A stretch of DNA of 64,000 nt from Gemmatimonadota bacterium (GCA_026705925.1 JAPOZT010000027.1:1-64000); one strand, 5' to 3'; positions 1-8,896 are shown, numbered from the stretch's first letter. Notes: generated from the sequence alone by a model not told the origin. Program-made: numbers and translations.

Positions 1-1
1 T

Positions 2-2617
2 CTCCCCCGTGTCATCCATCTCTACTGCCTGCTCGCGCTTCTTGTTATGGTTACCTGCGGCAAGGACAGCCCCACCGGGCCAACCGAACCGGCCAACGTA
101 GTCGTGACGCCCAAAACGGTGACGCTGACCGCGATCGGCCAGACCGTGCAGCTCGACGCGCAGGTGCAGTACGACGCCGGTGCGACCTCGTCGGGACACA
201 CCGTGGTCTGGTTGACCCGGAATCCGTCCGTGGCCTCCGTGACCAGCGGCGGACTCGTCACCGCACTCAGCAATGGCATAGCGGATATCACGGCCACCGC
301 GGGACAGAAGCAGGGCAGGTCCACGATTACCGTATCCCAGGCTGCACGAACGATAACGGTTGAACCTTCGTCGGTAACACTGACCATGGCCGATGAGACC
401 GCCACGCTGAAGGCCTCGGTGCTGGACGAAAACGGCCAGGTCGTCGATGGTGCGGAAGTTAAATGGACGATCAGCGACGATTCCGTGGCGACCGTGAGCG
501 ACGATGGCACGGTCACGGCCGTGCGAAGCGGCAGCGCGGTCGTTACGGCCACCTCCGGTGATGTTTCTGCCCGCGTGACCGTCACCGTATCCATCGATGT
601 CAGCGATCGCACCACGCTCATCGATTTCTACCATGCATTGGACGGTGCGAACTGGGATGAAAGCGTTAACTGGCTGAGTGAAGAACCCTTGACCGAGTGG
701 CACGGCATCACGACCGACGCCAATGGCAGGGTGATCCGGTTGGAGCTGCGAACGAACAGCCTGTCAGGCAGGTTGCCTGAAAACCTGGTCAATCTGTCCC
801 TGCTGAGGGAACTGGACCTGGCGGGCAACCAGGTAACCGGCGCCATTCCAAACTTTCTTTCCCAATTCAACGAGCTCAGAATCCTCGATCTGAGCGCTAA
901 CGAAATAGTGGGATCCGTGCCTGATGAGCTTGCTTTGCTTGCCAACCTGGAGATACTGAACCTGGGGAACAACAATCTTACCGGGTCCATCCCCGCTGAA
1001 CTGGGACAGATGTCCACTCTGACACGGTTGGACATTGGCGGCAACGACCTGACCGGTACGATTCCGCCGGAACTGGGCCGGCTTTCCAGTCTGGAGTACC
1101 TGGAACTGAACCAAAACGAACTGAATGGATCGATTCCTGCCGAACTGGGCGACTTGTCTCGGCTGAAGTTCCTGCATTTGGACACGAATAAACTGACCGG
1201 CCCAATCCCGCCGGAACTGGGTAATCTGGAAAGCCTGGAGTTTTTGAACCTCTGGCGGAACAAGATTACAGGAGAGATTCCGATTGAATTGAGCCAACTG
1301 GAAAACCTGGAACGCATGGATCTGGATGAGAACCAGTTGTCCGGACCGATCCCAACCGAACTGGGACAGTTCCACAATCTCGAGACACTCTACCTCAATT
1401 CCAACAAACTGACGGGCGAGATCCCGACAGTCCTTGGGGAACAACCCAAGCTTCGTCTGTTGAGTCTCTATGGAAACGAGTTGACCGGCGCCATCCCGGT
1501 CGAGTTGAGCCAACTCCCCAATCTCGAGTTTCTTTATCTCCATAACAACGAACTGTCCGGACCCATTCCAGCCGAGTTTGGACAGCTTCAGGATCTTGAG
1601 GAGTTGTATCTACACGGCAACGAATTGTCCGGGGCTGTTCCCTCCGAGTTGGGGCAGCTCAACGACCTGGAAAAATTTTTTCTCTATGGCAATGAGCTCA
1701 CCGGCATGATTCCCGAGGCGTTTTCGGGTCTTTCGGACGTCACCCAGTTCTTCTTTCACGACAATGAAGGGCTGTGCATGCCGAGCGTTCCGGCTTTGCT
1801 GGCCTGGGTTGACGGCCTGGACGAATGGATGGGGTCGCGGTGCGACGAAGCCGGTTTCGCGGAGGGCCTTCTCATGGTGGGCGAGGGCGGCGACCGGTTG
1901 TACAGCCTGAATCCGAATACGGGGGAAGCCAAACCCGTGGGAGAAGCGGAGCGTTTTGACGTCGACGAGTACCAGCCGAACGGTCTGGCCGCCCATCACG
2001 GCGTGTTGTATATGACGGGTGGATGGAACGCGGCACTGTACACGCTCAATCCGGAAACGGGCGTGGCCGCACAGGTCGGCGACGCAGTGGAATTCGGCAT
2101 GGGCGAAACCCAGCCCATGGGTCTGGCGTCCCACAATGGCACGCTGTACATGGCTGGCGGGACCAATGCCAGGCTCTACGCGCTGGATACGGTGACGGGC
2201 AAAGCCACCCCGGTCGGTAATGTCCTGGATTTCGGGGTCGACGAAGACCATCCCTTCGGCCTCGCGTCTCACATGGGCAATCTGTTCATGGTCGGTTACA
2301 GTTCGGCCCGGCTATACGTGTTGAATCCCGCCACCGGAACCGCATCACCCGTTGGCGACGCGGCTGACTTCGGGGTTGGCGAGGATCTGCCGACCGGACT
2401 GACGTCCCACCGAGACGTGTTGTACATGGCCGGCGGATGGACGGCGAAACTGTACACCCTGGATGCGGAGACGGGGATGGCATCTCCAGTCGGAAACACC
2501 GATGAGGAAGTCAATCAGTTCGGCGTTGATGAGGACGCGCCGACCGGGCTGGCCTCGTTGATGCGGGAGGTGTCGGCGCGGAAGGTTGTGCCTGTGGTGA
2601 GGGTGGTGAAGGAGTGA
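2..2617 (+). CDS. Secreted/lipoprotein BIG2 + leucine-rich-repeat + propeller-like repeat protein, 5' end cut by the window
   Basis: The frame is open from base 2 through the first ATG (position 47). It encodes a hydrophobic stretch (YCLLALLVMVTC) that looks like the end of a lipoprotein signal peptide, so the true start is upstream of the window. Counted from the ATG at 47, two BIG2 immunoglobulin-like domains cover about residues 18-95 and 97-180. About 16 plant-type leucine-rich repeats (LTGxIPxELGxLxxLxxL) cover about 190-600. Five tandem repeats of about 48 residues (pattern LYxLNPxTGxAxPVG ... GLASHxGxLYMxGG) fill about 605-845 and resemble propeller blades. Inferred role: cell-surface adhesion or ligand binding. 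The architecture is clear; the ligand is unknown. Confidence 0.85.
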   Translation, partial: LPRVIHLYCLLALLVMVTCGKDSPTGPTEPANVVVTPKTVTLTAIGQTVQLDAQVQYDAGATSSGHTVVWLTRNPSVASVTSGGLVTALSNGIADITATAGQKQGRSTITVSQAARTITVEPSSVTLTMADETATLKASVLDENGQVVDGAEVKWTISDDSVATVSDDGTVTAVRSGSAVVTATSGDVSARVTVTVSIDVSDRTTLIDFYHALDGANWDESVNWLSEEPLTEWHGITTDANGRVIRLELRTNSLSGRLPENLVNLSLLRELDLAGNQVTGAIPNFLSQFNELRILDLSANEIVGSVPDELALLANLEILNLGNNNLTGSIPAELGQMSTLTRLDIGGNDLTGTIPPELGRLSSLEYLELNQNELNGSIPAELGDLSRLKFLHLDTNKLTGPIPPELGNLESLEFLNLWRNKITGEIPIELSQLENLERMDLDENQLSGPIPTELGQFHNLETLYLNSNKLTGEIPTVLGEQPKLRLLSLYGNELTGAIPVELSQLPNLEFLYLHNNELSGPIPAEFGQLQDLEELYLHGNELSGAVPSELGQLNDLEKFFLYGNELTGMIPEAFSGLSDVTQFFFHDNEGLCMPSVPALLAWVDGLDEWMGSRCDEAGFAEGLLMVGEGGDRLYSLNPNTGEAKPVGEAERFDVDEYQPNGLAAHHGVLYMTGGWNAALYTLNPETGVAAQVGDAVEFGMGETQPMGLASHNGTLYMAGGTNARLYALDTVTGKATPVGNVLDFGVDEDHPFGLASHMGNLFMVGYSSARLYVLNPATGTASPVGDAADFGVGEDLPTGLTSHRDVLYMAGGWTAKLYTLDAETGMASPVGNTDEEVNQFGVDEDAPTGLASLMREVSARKVVPVVRVVKE

Positions 2618-2679
2618 GGATGAGGAAGCAGGCATACTGCCGGCGTCCGAAGTGGATAAAAAGGTAAGAGGTTCGGCCG

Positions 2680-3393
2680 ATGAGAAGAAAGTGGGTCTGG
2701 TGGGCAGGTGGCGCTGTACTGGCAGTACTTGTGCTTGCCTACACCGTCTTGTTCTGGTTCGATCCGGCGCGGCGCACGACCGAGCCTGAGTTCTCTGGAT
2801 TGAGCCGAACCGTTTCCGGAAACACGCTTTTATCGGAAAACGATCCACCGGTGCAAATGACTTTCGACGAGCAGTTCGAGTACATCGGGGGACATAAGTT
2901 CATTCTCTACGGCACGGCCGACGTCGAGCAGCACTTCTTCGTTGAAGAACGTCCGGATGGAACCCTGAAAAGCTTTGTCTGGATCCAGTTCGAAGGCTTC
3001 CTGCCCGACAACAACTTCACCTACGACTATTCCGGCTCTCCGTTGCGATTGCAGATCGGGGAATTTGACTTCTATACCGACACCGCGGCCGGTACATCAA
3101 ATCGGTTTTTGCGGCTCGGCTGGCCTGGAACCGACGGTTATCTCGCCCGCAAGTTCGCGGCAGACAAAGGCTATACCATGCCGGACGACTACGCCTACGC
3201 GCGGCTCGTTCACATTCCGGACGACGCAAGCCGCAAAGAACTGTTGATTATCTTCATGGAAGACCTGGCGCCAACAGGCTGGACCGGCGAGTCATTGCGC
3301 GAGGGTGGGGAGCACGAAGAACGCTGGCCTGAGGTCGAGGGTGCTCATCTTGACCGGATCAAGCGGGTGATGTCGCTGACGCGGCCCAGGTAG
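2680..3393 (+). CDS. Membrane-anchored protein of unknown function
   Basis: A 237-residue protein with one N-terminal transmembrane helix (about residues 7-27, GGAVLAVLVLAYTVLFW) preceded by MRRK, consistent with a signal anchor and an exported domain. The remainder is rich in aromatic and acidic residues with no motif I recognise. A segment with HKFILYG and VEQHFFVEE suggests a beta-rich fold. It lies 62 nt after the LRR gene on the same strand and may share its transcript. I do not recognise the family. Confidence 0.65.
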   Translation: MRRKWVWWAGGAVLAVLVLAYTVLFWFDPARRTTEPEFSGLSRTVSGNTLLSENDPPVQMTFDEQFEYIGGHKFILYGTADVEQHFFVEERPDGTLKSFVWIQFEGFLPDNNFTYDYSGSPLRLQIGEFDFYTDTAAGTSNRFLRLGWPGTDGYLARKFAADKGYTMPDDYAYARLVHIPDDASRKELLIIFMEDLAPTGWTGESLREGGEHEERWPEVEGAHLDRIKRVMSLTRPR

Positions 3394-3509
3394 CGCTGAA
3401 GTGGCACAAGTGCTGCATTCTAAGCTTTTGCTTTGGGTATTTAAAACAACGTCTGAAGGCGGTCAATAAGGCGGTATATACAGTATTGATCCCAGGAAGG
3501 AGCCGGGCC

Positions 3510-4459
3510 GTGCGGTCACTGAGTCTTCAGGGCTTGCCTGACAAGAAAAGGCAGAAGGTCCTCGTTCCGGATTGGCCGGACCCGGCAGGCCAACGGGCAA
3601 CGAAGTAAAGACCAGAACGATTTACACGGGAGTGACGAACGGGACGGAACGCAATCAGTTGATTGGCGGAAACTACGCGCCCGACGGCAGCGAACTGCCC
3701 ACCGGGGGCAACGGTTACCAGAACGTAGGGAAAGTCATCGAGGTCGGGCCGGACGTCCGCGAACTGAAGATCGGCGACGTGCTGTTTATGAGTGCGGCCC
3801 ACGCCGAGTATGCCGTGATGCCGGAAGACGGCCTGCTCGTGAGCCTGCCCGATTCGATGGATCTAACAGAGGCCGCCCTGCTAGGCATATGCAGTGTCGC
3901 GATGCGTACCTGCCGCAACGCAGAACTCAGCGTGGGTGAACGCGCGTTGATCGTGGGAGCGGGTATCCTCGGACAAGTCGCCGTGCAGGTCGCCGCCGGC
4001 ATGGGCGCGCGCGCCACGATCTGCGACATCGATGGGGGGCGGCTGACGATCGCGAGGGAGATCGGCGCGGCGGAAGCCGTGCTGGATGTTTTGAGGGAGC
4101 AATGGAATCAGAAAGTCGGTGAGGCCGCTTTTGACGTCGTGATCGATTTTGCCGGCGTTCCCGGTATGGAAGACCAGCTGATTTCCGCATTACGTCCGCA
4201 AGGCAGAGTGCTGTTCATCGCCGGCCGGGACAAAGTGACCTATACCTTCAATCTGGGACAGGGTCGTGAGGTCCGGATAAGGCAGAACAGTCATTTCGAT
4301 CGAGACGACCTACACAATACGTGCCGCCTGGTCGCCAGGGGGTTGATCAAGATCGGGCCGCTGATCCGCGATGTCGTCCCGATCAGCAAAGCCAAAAGGA
4401 TCTACGACACCCTGCGGGACGCCCCCGATCAACTGATGGGAACGGTGTTTGCCTGGTAG
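3510..4459 (+). CDS. MDR (zinc-type alcohol dehydrogenase-like) oxidoreductase with apparent 5' frameshift
   Basis: The long open frame starts at a TTG (3572) with no ribosome-binding site and gives 295 residues, short for the 320-350 usual in this family. A GTG at 3510, 7 nt after a strong AGGAAGGAG (3494-3502), opens a different frame that encodes a plausible N-terminus (MRSLSLQG ... KVLVPDWPDP) and hits TAA at 3606. The body continues from about residue TGNEVKTRTIYTG in the second frame. Joining the two needs a -1 shift near 3580-3605. The Rossmann motif is GAGILGQVAVQVAAGMGA; the catalytic-domain zinc cysteines are not evident. Related to the second MDR gene at 57006-58007. It may be a pseudogene, a sequencing error, or programmed slippage. 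Confidence 0.7.
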
Positions 4460-4611
4460 ATGTGCGAGTATCCTTAAGTACGCGACTTCCGATCGCAGGA
4501 TTTAGACCGGAGAGTCACGCTGCCTCCCCGGTCCGCCAGAGCTGAGTCTTCAGAAAGCACTTGCACAGTGAACGGCTACATCGACCGATTGAACCTGGAG
4601 GATTACCACTG

Positions 4612-4923
4612 ATGACTACCACAGGAATCACTGTAAAAATGACACCGTCCCATCCGGGTGACTTCATTCGTTCAGAGATTATCGAGGAATTGGACCTCAG
4701 TGTCACCAAGGCTGCTGAGATTCTTGGCGTCCGAAGAGCAACACTATCCGCACTGCTGAATAGCAACGCCGCTTTATCGGCGGAGATGGCCCTTCGCATC
4801 GAGAAGGCCTTCGACGTGAACATGGACATGTTGTTGAGGATGCAGGCGTGGTACGACGCTACACAAATGCGTGCTCGCGCAGGAGAGATTAACGTAGAGC
4901 GCTACGAGCACCAGACGGCGTGA
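4612..4923 (+). CDS. higA: HigA-family antitoxin (HTH XRE)
   Basis: A 103-residue protein with the HigA signature: an HPGDFIRSEII N-terminus followed by an XRE helix-turn-helix (LSVTKAAEILGVRRATLSALLN, about residues 30-52) and EMALRIEKAF. The start is ATG 4612, preceded by CTGGAGGA (4595-4602). An earlier in-frame TTG at 4561 has no support. HigA binds and neutralises a HigB ribosome-dependent mRNase and represses the operon. No intact higB precedes it; only a tail-like EDYH-stop overlaps the start as TGATG. It appears to be an orphan antitoxin or the survivor of a decayed module. Confidence 0.85.
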   Translation: MTTTGITVKMTPSHPGDFIRSEIIEELDLSVTKAAEILGVRRATLSALLNSNAALSAEMALRIEKAFDVNMDMLLRMQAWYDATQMRARAGEINVERYEHQTA

Positions 4924-5014
4924 AGTAGTTTTTCTAATGTGGTGATGAGTGCAATTACTTAGCGAGAGGGGATTTTGACTAGTAATGTCGGGGCAGCAAA
5001 ATTCAGGATTACAA

Positions 5015-5086
5015 CTCCTCGGGTTGGATTCGAACCAACAACCTAGTGGTTAACAGCCACCCGCTCTGCCATTGAGCTACCGAGGA
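5015..5086 (-). tRNA. tRNA-Asn (GTT)
   Basis: 72 nt on the minus strand. The 7-bp acceptor stem TCCTCGG/CCGAGGA pairs perfectly, the discriminator is G, the anticodon loop reads CTGTTAA (anticodon GTT), and the T arm carries GGTTCGAATCC. No CCA is encoded. A consensus promoter lies just upstream. Confidence 0.97.
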
Positions 5087-5110
5087 AAATGGCGTTTACA
5101 ACAGCAACGG

Positions 5111-5139
5111 AATATAGAGCGTAGACGCCTTTGTGTCAA
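5111..5139 (-). promoter_or_regulatory. Sigma70 promoter of tRNA-Asn
   Basis: On the minus strand TTGACA (5139-5134), a 17-nt spacer and TATATT (5116-5111) stand about 25 nt before the tRNA 5' end. Only one of twelve hexamer bases departs from consensus. Confidence 0.85.
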
Positions 5140-5150
5140 GTGGTTTGTGG

Positions 5151-6050
5151 TTAATCATCCGCGTTCAGAATCTCGCGGAACATCGCCTCACTGAAGGTTC
5201 CCCGAGCCACCTCGGCTACGGGTCCGGTCAGCGTCAGATTGAACTCCTCATCCACATTGACAAGCACCGCCCCGCCTGGTGATTCCACGCTAACGGGAGA
5301 CGTCACCAGGCCTAGACGCACCGCCGCGCTTGCAGCCGCGCATGCCGAAGATCCGGATGAAGTTGTTTCGCCGACACCGCGTTCCCAGATCAGGATGCGA
5401 ATCTTGCTGGGACCGGTAGGTGCGGCTAATTGAACGTTTATTCGATTGGGGAAGATCGGGTGGGTCTCTAGCGCTGGACACAGCCTAAGCAGGTCGTCGC
5501 GACTCCACTTCCGGTCCTGGGAACGAAACACCACGCAATGAGGATTGCCGACGTTCACGCCGGTGAAAGTCAGCGTTTCCCCGGCGGCCCTGATCGGTTG
5601 CTCGATCAGCTCGTCGACTTCGAGGGTACACGGCAACGTTTCTGGTCTGAACGTTGCCTTGCCCATGTGCACGGTCGCGCCGCATACCGAACCTGCGCCA
5701 TCTTCCGCGTCGCTTTGGCTATGCTGCGTCTCGACGCGTACCGTGCCGCCCCGTGTCTCCACCGTGAACGACTTCTTGCGCGTCCTGCCCGTGGAGTGCA
5801 GGTAGAGGGCAAAAATTCGCAGTCCGTTGCCTGAGGTTTCCGCCTCGCTTCCGTCGGGGTTCCAGATCCGCAGGCCGAAGTCCGCCGAACCAGAATCTTC
5901 AAAGACCAGGATTCCGTCGCTTCCGATACCATTCTGACGATCACAAATCCTGGTGATGCGCGCGGGTGTTAACGCAAAGGTCAGATCATCCGGATCCAGT
6001 ACGATGTATTCATTGCCAAGGCCGTGGCCTTTGAAGTAGCTGTTCGCCAT
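5151..6050 (-). CDS. dapF: Diaminopimelate epimerase-like protein with both catalytic Cys replaced by Ser
   Basis: 299 residues with the full DapF fold signature: two pseudo-symmetric halves, GNEYIVLD near the N-terminus, NPHCVV in the middle and ERGVGE near the C-terminus. DapF interconverts LL- and meso-diaminopimelate with two cysteine acid/bases (Cys73 and Cys217 in E. coli). Here the first motif reads ETSGNGLR instead of MCGNGxR, and the second reads TTSSGSSACA instead of xACGSGACA, so both catalytic positions are Ser. Substrate-binding segments look kept. Encoded 12 nt after the OM barrel gene. Membership of the superfamily is certain; the epimerase activity is open. Confidence 0.85.
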   Translation of the reverse strand: MANSYFKGHGLGNEYIVLDPDDLTFALTPARITRICDRQNGIGSDGILVFEDSGSADFGLRIWNPDGSEAETSGNGLRIFALYLHSTGRTRKKSFTVETRGGTVRVETQHSQSDAEDGAGSVCGATVHMGKATFRPETLPCTLEVDELIEQPIRAAGETLTFTGVNVGNPHCVVFRSQDRKWSRDDLLRLCPALETHPIFPNRINVQLAAPTGPSKIRILIWERGVGETTSSGSSACAAASAAVRLGLVTSPVSVESPGGAVLVNVDEEFNLTLTGPVAEVARGTFSEAMFREILNADD

Positions 6051-6062
6051 GCTCCGTACAAA

Positions 6063-7019
6063 TCAGAAACTGTACATCATGTTCAGACTGACGCCGATCA
6101 TCGAGAGCTCGTCGGTCGAAATGCCGTACATGACGTCGAATCTCCGGCCCACAGACGAGGCATGGCTCCGGAGCTGCGTCCACAGTTCCTCGTCGTCGAA
6201 TTCGCTGAATTTCGACCAGCGGACCTTCGCCCCGATCCCCAGATTTCCGCTGAGGGCGTAATCCACACCCACGACCGCCTGGTAGGCGGTGAGCAGATCG
6301 TTCATCTTGTGGCGGCCGATGGTCGTGGTCCCGGCGAGCCGCGCTTTTCGTTCCGGATGCAGGAAGGTCGAGATCGCGGCCGGGTCGTCATTGCGCTTGA
6401 ATCTTCCGTAGTAGTCGAGCGAAGTGCTGGAAAGCCCCACGCCGACCCCGATGTAGGGCGTGTAAGGCGAGTCGCTCTTGAACTCGTAATACACGTTGGC
6501 AAAGACACTGTGCGAAAGCAGATCTTCCAAGCCGCCGTCGATGATTTCGAGTTCCTGCTGCTGCTTTTCCTGAGTCACCGCATCCAGGATCTGGCCTTCG
6601 CCCTCGCCGCGTGTATAGGTCGTGGTCCGGTAGAGATATTCACCCTCGAACCGCAGGCCGTTCCAGGAGTATCCCAGGGCCAGCACGCTCTGCACGCCAT
6701 CGCCTGCTCCGACTTCGTGCGTCCACTCCGCGGGCGGCGGTGCGCTCGCGCATTCATCCGGCCGTGTTTCGGCGAGCCCCGGATTGGACAGCTTGTCGCA
6801 ACGGGTTCCCCAGTCATTATCCCTGGCGTTAACGGTCAGTCCCGGGGCCACCGCGAACCCCAGGTTGGTCCGCAGATACCAGCCGTTCTGTGCCATGGCC
6901 TGCGCCGATGCCGAGGTGGAGGTCTGCGCGGATACCGGCGTGGTTGCCTGTGCCATTGCCTGTCCGGCGACGGCCACTGCGGCCAGGCACAGGGTCAAAA
7001 CCCCGATTTTGTGTATCAT
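6063..7019 (-). CDS. Outer-membrane beta-barrel protein
   Basis: 318 residues beginning with a Sec signal peptide (GVLTLCLAAVAVAGQAMAQA, cleavage after AMA-QA). Alternating amphipathic strands follow, and the C-terminal MMYSF ends in the aromatic residue typical of BAM substrates. Central strands such as NVYYEFKSDSPYTPYIGVGV are typical of OmpA/opacity-type surface barrels. Upstream neighbour of the dapF-like gene on the same strand (12-nt gap), probably co-transcribed. No specific substrate can be named. Confidence 0.8.
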   Translation of the reverse strand: MIHKIGVLTLCLAAVAVAGQAMAQATTPVSAQTSTSASAQAMAQNGWYLRTNLGFAVAPGLTVNARDNDWGTRCDKLSNPGLAETRPDECASAPPPAEWTHEVGAGDGVQSVLALGYSWNGLRFEGEYLYRTTTYTRGEGEGQILDAVTQEKQQQELEIIDGGLEDLLSHSVFANVYYEFKSDSPYTPYIGVGVGLSSTSLDYYGRFKRNDDPAAISTFLHPERKARLAGTTTIGRHKMNDLLTAYQAVVGVDYALSGNLGIGAKVRWSKFSEFDDEELWTQLRSHASSVGRRFDVMYGISTDELSMIGVSLNMMYSF

Positions 7020-7051
7020 GGTGTGAGCTCCTTACGAAAAGGTTACCATCG

Positions 7052-8221
7052 TCACGCCGCGGTCGGCGCATCCAGGCCGCTTCCGGTTTCCTCGACCACG
7101 AGATCCACCACGGCCCGGAGAGCTTCCTCTTCCGAGTCGCCTTCGAGGCGGCGCAACCGGTAGTGGTCGATCTGGCGGTCCGATCCGGTACCGTACCGGA
7201 TGAGGTCGAGAATGTGGCGCAGTTGTTCCTCGCACTCCAGGGCACGCGCGTCTTCAGACAGCTTATCGACGAGGGCTTCGGCGTACTCGTCGATATCAAG
7301 CCGGCCCGACCCTTCAGTATCCCCCAGGAACGCGACCACGCCGTACCGCTGGGCGAGCCAGCAGTTCTCCTTGATCAGTTCCGTGGGCGGTTCAGGCGGA
7401 AGACGATCTTCCATGTCGAGTCTCAGTAGATACCGCACGAGACAGGTGTAAAGCGCCACCACGCACATGGCGTCGTCCACGGTCTGGCAGATGTCGCAGA
7501 TGCGCAGTTCCAGGGTGGGGAAGGCCCGGGAGGGCCGGATGTCCCACCAGAGCTCGCTGCTGTCCTTGATGAACTCCATCCGCTGGTAATCTTCGACCAG
7601 TTTCTCGAATTCCTCCCAGGAGTGCAGCGGCCCGGGCAGCCCCGTGCGCGGCATGCTGCCGAAGAGGGTCAGGCGGTAGGACTTGAAGCCGGTCTCCCGC
7701 CCGCTGCTGAAGGGCGAGGAAGCCGAGAGCGCGTGGAGCAGCGGCAGGTAGCGGCGCATGGCCGTCATCACCCGGACGCGGCTGCCGCCGTCGCCGAAGC
7801 CCGCGTGGATGTGCATCCCGCCCACGAGCAGTTCCCGGACGGCCTGCTGATAGGTCATGGCGAACTGTTCGTAGCGGCGCCCCGCCGTGACGACCTGGTT
7901 GTGCCAGGCCGCGAAGGGATGGGTGGAGGCGGCCAGCACCGCGGCGCCGTGCTGCGTGGCCGCGTCGATGACGAGGCAGCGGGTCTCGATGAGGGCCGAA
8001 TGGACGTCCGCCACGGACGTGCAGACCCGGGTGGTGGTTTCGATCTGGGACCGGAGGAACTCGGCCACGACCTTGTGATCCGCGCGGTTTTCGTTGCAAT
8101 ACTCGAAGATGCGCGGATCGGGGTCGGGCAGCAGGTCGCGCGTTTCCGGGTCGACCAGGAAGAACTCCTCCTCGACGCCGAGTGTGATGGAGAGGGGGTC
8201 TGCGGTGCTACCTTGTGCCAT
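7052..8221 (-). CDS. Carboxylate-amine ligase, glutamate-cysteine ligase GCS2 family (YbdK type)
   Basis: 389 residues from ATG 8221, which follows CCCGGGAGGAACC; the longer in-frame start at 8278 lacks a ribosome-binding site. The GCS2 hallmarks are present: GVEEEFFLVDP at the N-terminus, the GGMHIHAGF metal/ATP segment and LELRICD late in the protein. YbdK-like enzymes ligate glutamate to an amine donor using ATP, weakly making gamma-glutamylcysteine. It sits 32 nt upstream of the OM barrel and dapF-like genes on the same strand. The physiological substrate is unknown. Confidence 0.85.
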   Translation of the reverse strand: MAQGSTADPLSITLGVEEEFFLVDPETRDLLPDPDPRIFEYCNENRADHKVVAEFLRSQIETTTRVCTSVADVHSALIETRCLVIDAATQHGAAVLAASTHPFAAWHNQVVTAGRRYEQFAMTYQQAVRELLVGGMHIHAGFGDGGSRVRVMTAMRRYLPLLHALSASSPFSSGRETGFKSYRLTLFGSMPRTGLPGPLHSWEEFEKLVEDYQRMEFIKDSSELWWDIRPSRAFPTLELRICDICQTVDDAMCVVALYTCLVRYLLRLDMEDRLPPEPPTELIKENCWLAQRYGVVAFLGDTEGSGRLDIDEYAEALVDKLSEDARALECEEQLRHILDLIRYGTGSDRQIDHYRLRRLEGDSEEEALRAVVDLVVEETGSGLDAPTAA

Positions 8222-8317
8222 GGTTCCTCCCGGGGTGGATTCCGGTGAGATTTTACATGGCGGGAAAGGCATAGTCAACGCGTATCTTGGTTGGAAATTC
8301 GACGGTATCGGCTAAGC

Positions 8318-8578
8318 TCATCGACCCCGGTATGCTTCCTCACGAGTGGCTGCACGTATTACGAGTATGATGAGGTCTTCGTCGCAGACTTCGTAAAGCA
8401 CACGATAATCGCCCACACGGATTCGCCGGATGCCGCGATACTCACCCTTTAAAGATCCGCCGGAGTGAGGATGGTCTTTTAGGTGATCGATCGCACGAAT
8501 GACACGAACACGGTCGTTCGAAGGAATACGAGCCAGCTCTTTAACCGCGCTTTTCTTAATGCGAATCGAGTAGCTCAT
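8318..8578 (-). CDS. RelE/ParE-family toxin
   Basis: 86 residues with the RelE fold pattern: MSYSIRIKKSAVKELARIP at the N-terminus, LKDHPHSGGSLKGEYRGIRRIRVGDYRVLYEV in the core and a basic C-terminus. Conserved arginines (RRIRVGDYRVLY) match RelE-type ribosome-dependent mRNases. Its start overlaps the end of the antitoxin gene by 23 nt in the usual antitoxin-first order. The RelE rather than ParE assignment rests on the motif only. Confidence 0.88.
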   Translation of the reverse strand: MSYSIRIKKSAVKELARIPSNDRVRVIRAIDHLKDHPHSGGSLKGEYRGIRRIRVGDYRVLYEVCDEDLIILVIRAATREEAYRGR

Positions 8579-8777
8579 TTCTGACCTTGTCCCAGTCTAG
8601 CACGGGATCAGAAGGGTCGCGTAGTCTTTCGATCGCTACGCTGAGGTCGCTATAGTCCTCTAGATACCGCTCCAGCGCTTGGCGTACGAGGGCGGCTCTA
8701 CTTCGATTGAGTTCCGCGGCCGCTGCATCAAGTGCTTCGACGAGGTTGTCCGGAACCCTTGCGGTAATTTGACTCAT
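8556..8777 (-). CDS. Ribbon-helix-helix antitoxin
   Basis: 73 residues. The N-terminal beta strand ITARVPDNLVEALDAAA and following helices LNRSRAALVRQALERYL form a CopG/ParD-like ribbon-helix-helix DNA-binding domain. The acidic C-terminal tail (LRDPSDPVLDWDKVRNELL) is the usual toxin-wrapping segment. First gene of the pair with the RelE toxin; a promoter and an inverted repeat precede it. Confidence 0.88.
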   Translation of the reverse strand: MSQITARVPDNLVEALDAAAAELNRSRAALVRQALERYLEDYSDLSVAIERLRDPSDPVLDWDKVRNELLDSH

Positions 8778-8799
8778 GGCAGTACCCTGATTACAAGTG

Positions 8800-8818
8800 A
8801 ACTGAAATAATGTCAGTT
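8800..8818. promoter_or_regulatory. Inverted repeat, probable antitoxin operator
   Basis: AACTGA-N7-TCAGTT between the promoter and the antitoxin ATG. Its position and symmetry fit autoregulation by the ribbon-helix-helix protein; this is inference. Confidence 0.55.
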
Positions 8819-8833
8819 AATTGCATTTGCATT

Positions 8834-8862
8834 ATAGTACGTTAATTCCCTGGGTAAGTCAA
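8834..8862 (-). promoter_or_regulatory. Sigma70 promoter of the RHH/RelE operon
   Basis: Minus-strand TTGACT (8862-8857), 17-nt spacer, TACTAT (8839-8834), with an overlapping TATAAT three bases downstream. Back to back with the plus-strand promoter at 8897. Confidence 0.75.
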
Positions 8863-8896
8863 CAAATCGCCAACCTGGTTTTACTTGCCTATCGGT

